Assembly (NCBI RefSeq): GCF_007828865.1
Contig: NZ_VIVK01000001.1
Location: 1,798,001-1,862,000 of the forward strand
DNA length: 64,000 bases
Direction: 5' to 3'
Origin: Kribbella amoyensis
GTDB lineage: Bacteria > Actinomycetota > Actinomycetes > Propionibacteriales > Kribbellaceae
This document shows positions 36,938-43,429 of this stretch, in pieces. The stretch's first letter is position 1; every line of letters begins with the position of its first letter. The translations under genes were made by a program, and so were the position numbers. Below the pieces are notes generated by a model. That model worked only from the letters and a program-made list of their open reading frames with translations, was not told the DNA's origin and did not search any database.

Positions 36938-36959
36938 CTCACTGGTGGACCCTGGTGGT

Positions 36960-37170
36960 GTTGGTGGCCGTGGATGGTTACCGATGCACCCCTGGGGGCC
37001 GTCGGATCATCGCCGTGCGAGCTGGATGCTGGGGGATGTCCGGAGCAAGTTGTGCGGGGTTCGGCGGTTTCTGGGTCATGCCGACCGTCGACAGGGCTTT
37101 GCGCCGTGGAGCGCCGACAGTGAGCGATGCGGCAGTCGTGGCCTGGACCCCGCACCCAAAAGGGGTGCCT
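36960..37170 (+). ncRNA. IS110 bridge RNA region (target- and donor-binding loops)
   Basis: TGCGAGCT (37016-37023) is identical to the left target plus core (36932-36939), and GAGCAAG (37043-37049) is the exact reverse complement of core plus right target CTTGCTC (38465-38471). Placed 20 nt apart, they look like the two guides of the target-binding loop. Further along, CAGTGAG (37118-37124) is the reverse complement of CTCACTG at the left end (36938-36944), as expected for the right-donor guide. I could not find a convincing left-donor guide. The region ends near hairpin GCACCC (37152-37157) / GGGTGC (37163-37168). RNA ends are estimates. Confidence 0.78.
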
Positions 37171-37201
37171 CCCCACTGGGACTAGCAGCGAGGAGGCTGA
37201 C

Positions 37202-38455
37202 GTGGAGTCTGCCAGAAACACCCTGTCCGAGGAACCACTCAACGGTGTGACCGCCGGTCTGGACTGGGCGCGTGATGATCATGCGGTCGCGGTGGTCGAT
37301 GGCCGCGGTGTCGAGTGTGAGCGCTGGACGGTTCCCAACACCGGCCCGCAGCTGCGGCGGCTGGTCGAGCGGCTGCAGAAACTGGGCGTGGCCGAGGTAG
37401 CGATCGAACGCGGTGACGGCCCGGTCGTGGCGGCACTGCTCGAGGCCGGACTCACCGTGGTGGTGATCAGCCCGAACCAGTTGAGGAACCTGCGCGGCCG
37501 GTACGGATCGGCCGGGAACAAAGACGACCGGTTCGACGCGTTCGTGCTGGCCGACACCCTGCGCACCGACCGGGCCCGGCTGCGGCCACTCACCCCTGAC
37601 AGCCCCGCCACGATCACCCTGCGCCAGACCTGCCGGGCCCGCAAAGACCTGGTCGAACACCGCGTGGCCGTGGCCAACCAGCTACGCGCCCACCTGTTGA
37701 TCAACTTCCCCGGCGCGGTCGGACTGTTCAACCGGATCGACGCCCCGATCAGCCTGCGGTTCCTGACCCGGTTCGACTGCCAAGACCGCGCCGACTGGCT
37801 CACCCCGACCCGGCTGGCCGCCTGGCTCCGCTCGACCGGCTACTGCGGCCGCACCAGCCCCGCCGTCCTGCACACCCGGCTAACCACCGCACCCCGCGGC
37901 ACCACCGGCCCCGCCAGCACCGCCAACCGCCACATCACCCACGCCCTGGTCGCCGTCCTGACCTGTCTCAACACCCAGATCACCACCCTGAACGACCAGA
38001 TCGCCACCCAACTCGCCCACCACACCGACGCGCACATCTTCACCAGCCTGCCCCGCTCCGGCACCATCCGCGCCGCCCGCCTACTCAGCGAACTCGGCGA
38101 CTGCCGCGCCCGCTACCCCACCCCACAAGCCCTGACCTGCCTGGCCGGCGTCGCTCCCACCACCCGCCAATCAGGCACCCAACGCACCGTCCACTACCGC
38201 TTCGCCGCCGACAAACAACTCCGCGACGCCATCTGCGACTTCGCCGCCGACTCCCGCAAAACCAACCCCTGGGCCGCCAACCTCTACCACCAAGCCCGCA
38301 ACCGCGGACACACCCACCCCCACGCCGTCCGCATCCTCGCCCGCGCCTGGCTCCACATCATCTGGCACTGCTGGCAACAACACACCCCCTACCAACCCAC
38401 CCACCACCACGCACTCCAACGCCTACTCACACCCCAAACCAACCACCCACGTTGA
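37202..38455 (+). CDS. IS110-family transposase (DEDD RuvC-like + Tnp_20)
   Basis: 417 residues from GTG 37202, with GAGGAGG 6 nt upstream. The N-terminal RuvC-like domain starts GLDWARDDHAVAVVDG (first Asp) with VAIERGDGPVVAALLEAG and ...NKDDRFDAFVLAD (Asp pair); the C-terminal transposase_20 domain contains FTSLPRSGTIRAARLLSELGDCRA and ALTCLAGVAPTTRQSG with its serine. No frameshift. Codon use becomes strongly C-biased in the last 500 nt, unlike its neighbours. It should be an RNA-guided recombinase using the bridge RNA in its left end. Confidence 0.95.
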   Translation: MESARNTLSEEPLNGVTAGLDWARDDHAVAVVDGRGVECERWTVPNTGPQLRRLVERLQKLGVAEVAIERGDGPVVAALLEAGLTVVVISPNQLRNLRGRYGSAGNKDDRFDAFVLADTLRTDRARLRPLTPDSPATITLRQTCRARKDLVEHRVAVANQLRAHLLINFPGAVGLFNRIDAPISLRFLTRFDCQDRADWLTPTRLAAWLRSTGYCGRTSPAVLHTRLTTAPRGTTGPASTANRHITHALVAVLTCLNTQITTLNDQIATQLAHHTDAHIFTSLPRSGTIRAARLLSELGDCRARYPTPQALTCLAGVAPTTRQSGTQRTVHYRFAADKQLRDAICDFAADSRKTNPWAANLYHQARNRGHTHPHAVRILARAWLHIIWHCWQQHTPYQPTHHHALQRLLTPQTNHPR

Positions 38456-38466
38456 CACAGGACACT

Positions 38467-38492
38467 TGCTCGCGTCCCCGGCTACAGGTCGC
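38467..38492 (+). repeat. Right half of the REP unit split by IS110
   Basis: TGCTCGCGTCCCCGGCTACAGG continues the palindrome whose left half ends at 36937. Beyond it there is nothing obvious up to the ROK gene end at 38538. Confidence 0.7.
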
Positions 38493-38537
38493 AGAATCTC
38501 TTACTGCTTACCTCAGCGGGGCAGTTCTCGAAGGTTC

Positions 38538-39740
38538 TTATCTCTGAAATGGTTGTTCGCCGCGGACGTACGAGCGGATGACTGTTGCTGCTGCGCCGCG
38601 GGCCCAATCGTTGAAGGTGTGGGAGCGGAGCATGAGGCGGCAGTCTCCGGCCGCCCCGAAGGCGTGGGCTGCGAAGGCTTCTCGCATTCTTTGTTCGTAC
38701 AGGTCGTAGTCGGCCACGCCTTCGCCGGCGATGACCACCAGCTCCGGGCCGACCAGATTCACCATCGCGGCGAGGGCGGACCCGATCACCTCGCCGGCTC
38801 GGTCGAAGGCTTCGCGGGCGTTCTCGTCGCCGCCGTGCGCCAGCTCGATCGCGCCGGACAGATCCAGGTCGGGCCGGCCGGTGGTTTCCCGGGTGCGGTT
38901 GAGGATCGCGTCCGAGGACGCCACCGTTTCGACGCATCCACGTCGGCCGCACGTACACACCAACTCACCAGGCGCCAGCGGCAGATGGCCGAGTTCGCCC
39001 GAGACGCCGTGCGCCCCGGACACCACCTCGCCGTTGATGTACAGCCCGCAGCCCACGCCCGACCCGATCGTCACCACCGCGAACGAGTCCGCGTTCACCC
39101 CGACGCCGAACCAGTGCTCCGACACCGTCAGCGCGCGCACGTCGTTCGTCACCACGACCGGTACGCCGAGCTTCTCGGTCAGCAGCTCGCCCACTCCGAC
39201 GTCCCGCCAGCCCATGAACGGCGAGTCCCGGACGACGCCGTGCTCCGCGTCCACATCCCCCGAGACCGCGACGCCGATGCCGATCAGCGGACCTGAATCG
39301 TCGCCCAGTGTGCCGATCAGTTCGCTCGCGAGATCGGTCAGTCGCTGCAGCACTGTCTCGACCGAGTGATCCGGGAGTGGTTGCTGGCGTGCCGTGATGA
39401 TGCCGGCGCTGAAGTCCGTGGTCACGCCGATCAGCGCGGTCGGTGTCACCTTCAGCCCGATCACCGAGACGCTGTTCCGGATCACGGTCAGCGGGCTCAC
39501 CGGCCGGCCGATCCCCAGCTGCGCCTCCACCACTTCACCGGACCGCGCCGTGACCGGCTGATCGGTGACGAACCCGGCCTCGATCAGCGGTGCGACCGCC
39601 TTCGTCACCGCGGCCTGCGACAATCCGGCCCGGCGGGCGATCTCGACGCGCGGGATCGGGCCCTGGGTGAGGATCCTGGTCAGCACCTCGACCCCGGCCG
39701 GCGTCGCCAGCGGCAGTGCGGGATTCGGGCGCGGTGACAT
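38538..39740 (-). CDS. ROK-family transcriptional regulator
   Basis: 400 residues from ATG 39740. N-terminal winged helix (IPRVEIARRAGLSQAAVTKAVAPLIEAG) then a ROK domain with SGELGHLPL, the zinc-site CTCGRRGCVE and VVVTNDVRAL. The DxGxT ATP-phosphate motif of ROK sugar kinases is not present (SVIGLKVTPTALIGV), so it is more likely a sugar-responsive repressor/activator than a kinase. Confidence 0.9.
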   Translation of the reverse strand: MSPRPNPALPLATPAGVEVLTRILTQGPIPRVEIARRAGLSQAAVTKAVAPLIEAGFVTDQPVTARSGEVVEAQLGIGRPVSPLTVIRNSVSVIGLKVTPTALIGVTTDFSAGIITARQQPLPDHSVETVLQRLTDLASELIGTLGDDSGPLIGIGVAVSGDVDAEHGVVRDSPFMGWRDVGVGELLTEKLGVPVVVTNDVRALTVSEHWFGVGVNADSFAVVTIGSGVGCGLYINGEVVSGAHGVSGELGHLPLAPGELVCTCGRRGCVETVASSDAILNRTRETTGRPDLDLSGAIELAHGGDENAREAFDRAGEVIGSALAAMVNLVGPELVVIAGEGVADYDLYEQRMREAFAAHAFGAAGDCRLMLRSHTFNDWARGAAATVIRSYVRGEQPFQR

Positions 39741-39819
39741 GGCAGCAAACTACCGGCGAACCGGGCATTCCCGTGCGCCGGGTGCGCAGGCTCGCGCAAA
39801 AACGTGCACGCCGACCCGG

Positions 39820-40725
39820 TCAGGGTGTGGATATGTCGATATGACCCAGCGTCGGCGAGGTCAACGCCCACCGGATGGTCCGAGTCAGCCCGTCCCCGGC
39901 CGCGCGGACCACGGTGGCCTCCGCCAACGGCAGGTACGGCAACCGCAACGGCCAACGCGTCCACCAGGGCAGCAGCCGGACCGCGGCCGCCGTCAACACC
40001 CCGTACGCCGGTCGCGCGGCCCACGGGACCGGTGGGTGGACCAGGATGAACCGCGCCGCCTGCCGTGCCTCGGTGGTCCCGCGCAGCTCCGGCTTGTACG
40101 CGTCCAGCATCTGCCGCAGGTCCACGAGCGTCGTCGGTGGATCCACGACGCCCAACGCGCGAGCCACCAGCGCCGTGTCCTCGACGTACGCGTCCTGCTC
40201 GGCCGAGTCGAGTGGGTCCGCCCCGTACTGCTGGTGCGCGGCCAGGAAGCTGTCCACCTCGGCCAGGTGCACCCACTTCAGCAGATGCGGGTCACCCGCG
40301 CGGTACGGCGTACCGTCCGGGCTGGTCCCGCGGACGCGCTGGTGGACCCCACGGACCCGGGCAACGGCCTCCTCCGCGTCGGCGGCAGCGCCGTACGTGG
40401 TGATCGCGAGGAAGTAGCTCGTACGGCGCAATCGGCCCCACGGGTCACCGCGGTAGCCGGAATGGGCGGACACGGCCGCCATCGCGAGCGGGTGGAGCGA
40501 CTGGAGCAGGAGCGCGCGGAGTCCGCCGGTGAACATCGACGCGTCGCCGTGGACCCGGCGGATCGGGCGGTCGGGCGCGAACCAGCGTGGCCCCGGGGTG
40601 TTGTGCACCCGGTGCCGTTCGGCCCGCGGATCCGGGCCGGCGACCTTGGTCATGATCATCTTGGCGAGCCCGTCCCGGACCGGGTCGAGCAGGCCTTCGG
40701 TGGGTTGCGCACTGGAGGCGGCCAT
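39820..40725 (-). CDS. Oxygenase MpaB family protein (DUF2236)
   Basis: 301 residues from ATG 40725 (GGGGAG 9 nt upstream). DUF2236/MpaB features: FTGGLRALLLQSLHPLAMAAVSAHSGYRGDPWGRL and LLKWVHLAEVDSFLAAHQ, with conserved His residues proposed to coordinate haem or copper. Family members include latex-clearing-protein-like and other oxygenases; substrate unknown. Confidence 0.85.
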   Translation of the reverse strand: MAASSAQPTEGLLDPVRDGLAKMIMTKVAGPDPRAERHRVHNTPGPRWFAPDRPIRRVHGDASMFTGGLRALLLQSLHPLAMAAVSAHSGYRGDPWGRLRRTSYFLAITTYGAAADAEEAVARVRGVHQRVRGTSPDGTPYRAGDPHLLKWVHLAEVDSFLAAHQQYGADPLDSAEQDAYVEDTALVARALGVVDPPTTLVDLRQMLDAYKPELRGTTEARQAARFILVHPPVPWAARPAYGVLTAAAVRLLPWWTRWPLRLPYLPLAEATVVRAAGDGLTRTIRWALTSPTLGHIDISTP

Positions 40726-40784
40726 ACGACCAGTCTCCCCAGTCGCACCAGCCCGGTCACCCGGGGGCCGGTCGGGCGGTGGTG

Positions 40785-41321
40785 TCAGGCGGTCGTCCAC
40801 TCGGTGACGAGGATCGAGAACAGCAGCGAGTCGCGCCAGGTGCCGTTGGTGAAGACGTGGTCCCGGATCCGGCCCTCGTAGCTGAAGCCGAGCCGCTCGG
40901 CGACCTTGACGGACCCCTGGTTCTCCGGGCCGATCGCGGCGCTGACCCGGTGCAGGCCGAGCTCCTCGAAGGCGAACCGGAGCAGCGTCCGCGCCGCGTC
41001 GGTCGCGTACCCGTGGCCCCAGTGGTCGAAGGCGATCGCGTACCCGAGGTGGGCGGCCTGGACACCGGTCGGGCCGAGCCGGACGAACCCGATCATCCGG
41101 TCGTCGTCAAGGCGGGTGACGGCGAGCAGATAGTCGGGGCGGTCCTCCTGGGCCGACCGGTCGACGATGCTCGCCAGACTGGTCCGGGCCCGGTCCGGGT
41201 CGTAGCTGTCGAAGGACAGCCAGCTGGTGACCCGGTCGTCACCGACGACGGCCAGATAGGCGTCGAGGTCCTCGGACCGGACCTCGCGCAGCCTGGTGCC
41301 GTCACCGGTGAGCGGCCTCAC
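40785..41321 (-). CDS. GNAT N-acetyltransferase (RimJ-like)
   Basis: 178 residues. GNAT core: LGYAIAFDHWGHGYATDAARTLLRFAFEELGLHRVSAAIGPENQGSVKVAERLGF shown across beta4-alpha4 with the Q/H-x-x-G-x-G/A pyrophosphate-binding loop (HWGHGYATDA, 10-11 residues around it). Translationally coupled (GTGA overlap) to the upstream XRE regulator; the two likely form one unit. Confidence 0.88.
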   Translation of the reverse strand: MRPLTGDGTRLREVRSEDLDAYLAVVGDDRVTSWLSFDSYDPDRARTSLASIVDRSAQEDRPDYLLAVTRLDDDRMIGFVRLGPTGVQAAHLGYAIAFDHWGHGYATDAARTLLRFAFEELGLHRVSAAIGPENQGSVKVAERLGFSYEGRIRDHVFTNGTWRDSLLFSILVTEWTTA

Positions 41322-42613
41322 CGCGGGAACGTCTGCATCGGCGTCCGGGTGAAGCTCTCGATCTCCTCCTGCAGTTCCCGGGCGTCCTCGGCCCGGCCGG
41401 ACTGCCGCAGCGCCTGGTGGACCCGGCGGGCGGAGTGCACCACGCCGTTGATCCGGCGCTCGGTCGGCAGCGTCAGCACCGGCGCGATCGCGTCCGCGGC
41501 CCCGTCCAGCTCACCGCTGACGATCCGGGTGATCGCCATCGCGGCGTGGCTGCCGGCGGCGTCGCCGAAGGCCCACTCGGGGTGCGACTGGTCCGTGTAC
41601 GCGTCGACGGCCTGGCTGGAGTACCGCTCGGCGGTGTCCACCTCGCCGGGCAACCAGGCGAGCGCGTCGGCCGCGTAGTACAGCTGCCGGTTGCGGCCGA
41701 AGGTGCACAGGCCACCCATCTCGTCGAGCTCGTCGGAGCGCACCGAGGTCCACGCCTCCTCGGCCCGCTCGAGGGCGGCCCGGGTGGCGTCGGAGTTGCC
41801 CAGCGCGGCCCACGCCCGCGCCTCGCTCACCGGGAGCCAGACGCTGGTGGTGCTGTTCGCCTGCTCGGCGTACCCGGCGCCGAGCTGGGCGTACCGGACC
41901 GAGTCGTGCGGGTTGCCGGCCCAGTACGAGACCAGGGACTGCAGACCGCGGACCCAGGCGCGCAGGCCGTTGTGGTCGGCGTTGTCGGCGCACAGGAACG
42001 CGGTCCGCGCCTGCGTCATCGCGGCGTGCGGGTTGCCGAGGTCGTGCGACGCCTTGCTGAGCAGACCACCGGTGACACCACCGAGGAAGTACAGCTGCCG
42101 CAGGTGCTCGGGGCGTTGCCGGCTCTCCAGCAGGGCGAAGACCAGATCCTGGGTCTCGACCAGCTGGCCGAGGATCTCCGGCAGCGGGCGCTGCGGGTAG
42201 GCCGTGGCGACGTGCCGGACGTCGTCGTACACCTGTTCCATGGCCTCGCTTCCGAGACCGGACTGGGCCGCGAGGGCGAACGCCCGTGCTCGGCTGGCAG
42301 CCATGTCGAGAACCTCCATCTCAGTACCTGTCGTGATCCGTCCACTCGCGGCAGGTGCCGGCACCACCTGGGCGGCCTGTTCGGCGACGTACGGCGCGAG
42401 GAGCTCCTCGACCGGCTTGCCGAACATGCGTTGCAGGGTGCGCCGGGTCTGAGGAGTGGTGCCTGCGCGCTCGCCCGATGCGAGCCGCCGCAGGTGCCGC
42501 TCGGTGATGGTTCCACCCAGCTCGACGAACTCGGCGACGATCTCGGAGTAGGTCTGGTTCCGGCGCTGGATCAGGTGCGCCAGGACCGTCTTTGGCGCGA
42601 ACCTACTCGCCAT
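41318..42613 (-). CDS. XRE-type transcriptional regulator with TPR-like domain
   Basis: 431 residues from ATG 42613 (GGAGGA about 5 nt upstream). N-terminal helix-turn-helix (YSEIVAEFVELGGTITERHLRRLASGERAGTTPQTRRTL) and a long all-helical TPR-like ligand domain (QLYFLGGVTGGLLSKASHDLG; ALGNSDATRAALERAEEAW), as in streptomycete Rgg/XRE developmental regulators. It overlaps the GNAT gene and is divergent from a 59-residue gene; the shared intergenic region carries the phased GTCC array and an inverted repeat. Confidence 0.85.
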   Translation of the reverse strand: MASRFAPKTVLAHLIQRRNQTYSEIVAEFVELGGTITERHLRRLASGERAGTTPQTRRTLQRMFGKPVEELLAPYVAEQAAQVVPAPAASGRITTGTEMEVLDMAASRARAFALAAQSGLGSEAMEQVYDDVRHVATAYPQRPLPEILGQLVETQDLVFALLESRQRPEHLRQLYFLGGVTGGLLSKASHDLGNPHAAMTQARTAFLCADNADHNGLRAWVRGLQSLVSYWAGNPHDSVRYAQLGAGYAEQANSTTSVWLPVSEARAWAALGNSDATRAALERAEEAWTSVRSDELDEMGGLCTFGRNRQLYYAADALAWLPGEVDTAERYSSQAVDAYTDQSHPEWAFGDAAGSHAAMAITRIVSGELDGAADAIAPVLTLPTERRINGVVHSARRVHQALRQSGRAEDARELQEEIESFTRTPMQTFPR

Positions 42614-42671
42614 CGTTCCTCCCGTTCACGTCAGAAAGAGACGTTGTCTCGACTCATGCCCCACGACAAGG

Positions 42672-42737
42672 TGCAGTCCTCCAGATGTCCGCCAGAGGTC
42701 CGGAAGAGGTCCGGCAAAGGTCCTCTCCAGGTCCTAG
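42672..42737. promoter_or_regulatory. Six GTCC sites phased at exactly 11 bp
   Basis: GTCC begins at 42676, 42687, 42698, 42709, 42720 and 42731, every 11 bp. Four copies are the longer AGGTCC (42696, 42707, 42718, 42729), and near-consensus copies occur at both ends. Such helically phased direct repeats are used by SARP and similar activators. The array is 63-118 bp upstream of the XRE regulator start and 96-158 bp upstream of the small plus-strand gene. Confidence 0.7.
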
Positions 42738-42775
42738 AGCGGTCACGGTCGGCTTGTGCACCATTACTGCCATGA

Positions 42776-42798
42776 CAACCAGTAAGTCCAACTGGTTG
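42776..42798. promoter_or_regulatory. Inverted repeat CAACCAG-N9-CTGGTTG
   Basis: Perfect 7-bp arms (42776-42782, 42792-42798), spacing 9. It is 31 bp before the small gene and lies between the divergent starts, so it is a likely operator for the XRE regulator or for the small gene. Confidence 0.55.
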
Positions 42799-42829
42799 CA
42801 AGGCCTGAGAGTTACGGGGTGAGCAAGTA

Positions 42830-43009
42830 GTGACAGTCGCGGAGATGACGGCCAGGCAGCAGCGCCGCAGGGTGCGGGTCTGGTTCGGCGAGCACGTGAT
42901 CGCGCAGTACGTCGCGGAAGCGCCGTTGGCCGCGCGGTACGAGCAGGCCATGCGGCGCCGGTTCGCCGGTCTCCGGGTCACGAACGACCTCCTCGGTCCG
43001 CAGGACTGA
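42830..43009 (+). CDS. Small basic protein (59 aa), partner candidate of the XRE regulator
   Basis: From GTG 42830 to TGA 43009: VTVAEMTARQQRRRVRVW..., then helical YVAEAPLAARYEQAMRRRF and a tail ending LLGPQD. Basic and Arg-rich. Start spacing is plausible (GGGGTGAGCAAGTA upstream; no strong Shine-Dalgarno). It is divergent from the XRE regulator, an arrangement common for streptomycete WhiJ/Rgg-type regulators and small partner peptides, although it is not a DUF397 sequence. Not recognised. Confidence 0.65.
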   Translation: MTVAEMTARQQRRRVRVWFGEHVIAQYVAEAPLAARYEQAMRRRFAGLRVTNDLLGPQD

Positions 43010-43026
43010 CAGCGGACACCTGATCG

Positions 43027-43173
43027 CGCCTGGGTCCCTCCTCAAGGCCCTGGCGGCTGCACCTGGAGACTCCTCACGTCCAGGAGCAGCGTCTGGAAAG
43101 GTCCGGGGCAATCCTCAGCCCTGGGCGAAACCCCAGGTGCGGTCCGGAGCACTCCTCAGCTCCGGACCGCACC
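43027..43173. ncRNA. Four consecutive stem-loops with UCCUCA loops
   Basis: SL1 43027-43055: CGCC/GGCG, GGG/CCC, CC/GG around loop CTCCTCAA. SL2 43056-43090: GCTGC/GCAGC and CTGGA/TCCAG with an AC/GA internal loop, loop containing ACTCCTCA. SL3 43101-43126: GTCCGGGGC/GCCCTGGGC (9 bp, two GU), loop AATCCTCA. SL4 43136-43173: perfect 15-bp GGTGCGGTCCGGAGC/GCTCCGGACCGCACC, loop ACTCCTCA. TCCTCA starts at 43039, 43071, 43112 and 43153. In plus orientation the loops are anti-Shine-Dalgarno-like; in minus they show GAGGA. The array lies between convergent genes, so strand and transcription are unknown. Confidence 0.65.
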
Positions 43174-43184
43174 GCCCACAGCCC

Positions 43185-43360
43185 GGCTGGGCCGGCGGCT
43201 GAGTCCCTGTCTCGCCGCCGCCCAGCCGTTCCAACCCACCACCTCCTGGCCGACACCTCGGGCCGGGCGAACCGGTGGCTCGCGAACCTCACCACGAGCC
43301 ACCGCCACGGTGGTCGACTCCGCTGTGTGACCGCCGCGCCTGGGTGGTCACACAGCGGAG
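43185..43360. other. Three more strong hairpins downstream of the array
   Basis: SL5: GGCTGGGCCGGCGGC (43185-43199) / GCCGCCGCCCAGCC (43214-43227), one bulged C, 14-nt loop. SL6: CGGTGGCTCG (43273-43282) / CGAGCCACCG (43295-43304), 12-nt loop. SL7: perfect 15-bp CTCCGCTGTGTGACC (43318-43332) / GGTCACACAGCGGAG (43346-43360), 13-nt loop. With SL1-SL4 this makes seven strong stem-loops in about 335 bp between convergent genes, far more than termination requires. Confidence 0.65.
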
Positions 43361-43374
43361 CCATTTCTGGGCCC

Positions 43375-43402
43375 TGTGGATAAGTCCCGTACTTGTGGAC
43401 AA
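43375..43402. promoter_or_regulatory. Pair of consensus DnaA boxes
   Basis: TGTGGATAA (43375-43383) is the exact reverse complement of TTATCCACA, and TGTGGACAA (43394-43402) that of TTGTCCACA, 19 bp apart, just after the stem-loop cluster. They may titrate DnaA or affect local regulation; no origin-like AT-rich region is present. Confidence 0.5.
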
Positions 43403-43429
43403 CCCGCCGCCGGTCCTCCGCAGGACCGC

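Larger units (their letters stand above)
36938..38466 (+). mobile_element. IS110-family insertion sequence, complete, inserted in a REP palindrome
   Basis: Joining the flanks (...GCTGCGAG + CT + TGCTCGCGTCCCC...) recreates exactly the intact unit present at 49404-49424, so the element spans CT (36938-36939) to CT (38465-38466): 1527 bp plus one CT core copy. CT is also the core reported for IS621. Layout: about 260-bp left end with the bridge-RNA region, transposase 37202-38455, then an 11-nt right end. There are no terminal inverted repeats and no longer target duplication, as expected for IS110. Intact transposase and matching guides suggest a recent, possibly active insertion. Confidence 0.9.

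Noticed and set aside
37060-37117. Left-donor guide of the bridge RNA
   Set aside because: The best candidate, ACAGGGCT at 37091-37098, matches the left donor poorly; I could not assign it.
36817-37250. Small open frames between parA and the transposase
   Set aside because: They cross the IS110 boundary and bridge-RNA guides, and have no conserved features or start signals.
43101-43126. 6C RNA
   Set aside because: 6C RNA has loops with runs of six or more C; these loops are AATCCTCA and similar.
43027-43360. CRISPR array
   Set aside because: The recurring unit is only 6-8 nt in loops, spacings vary (32, 41, 41) and the stems differ; no cas genes.
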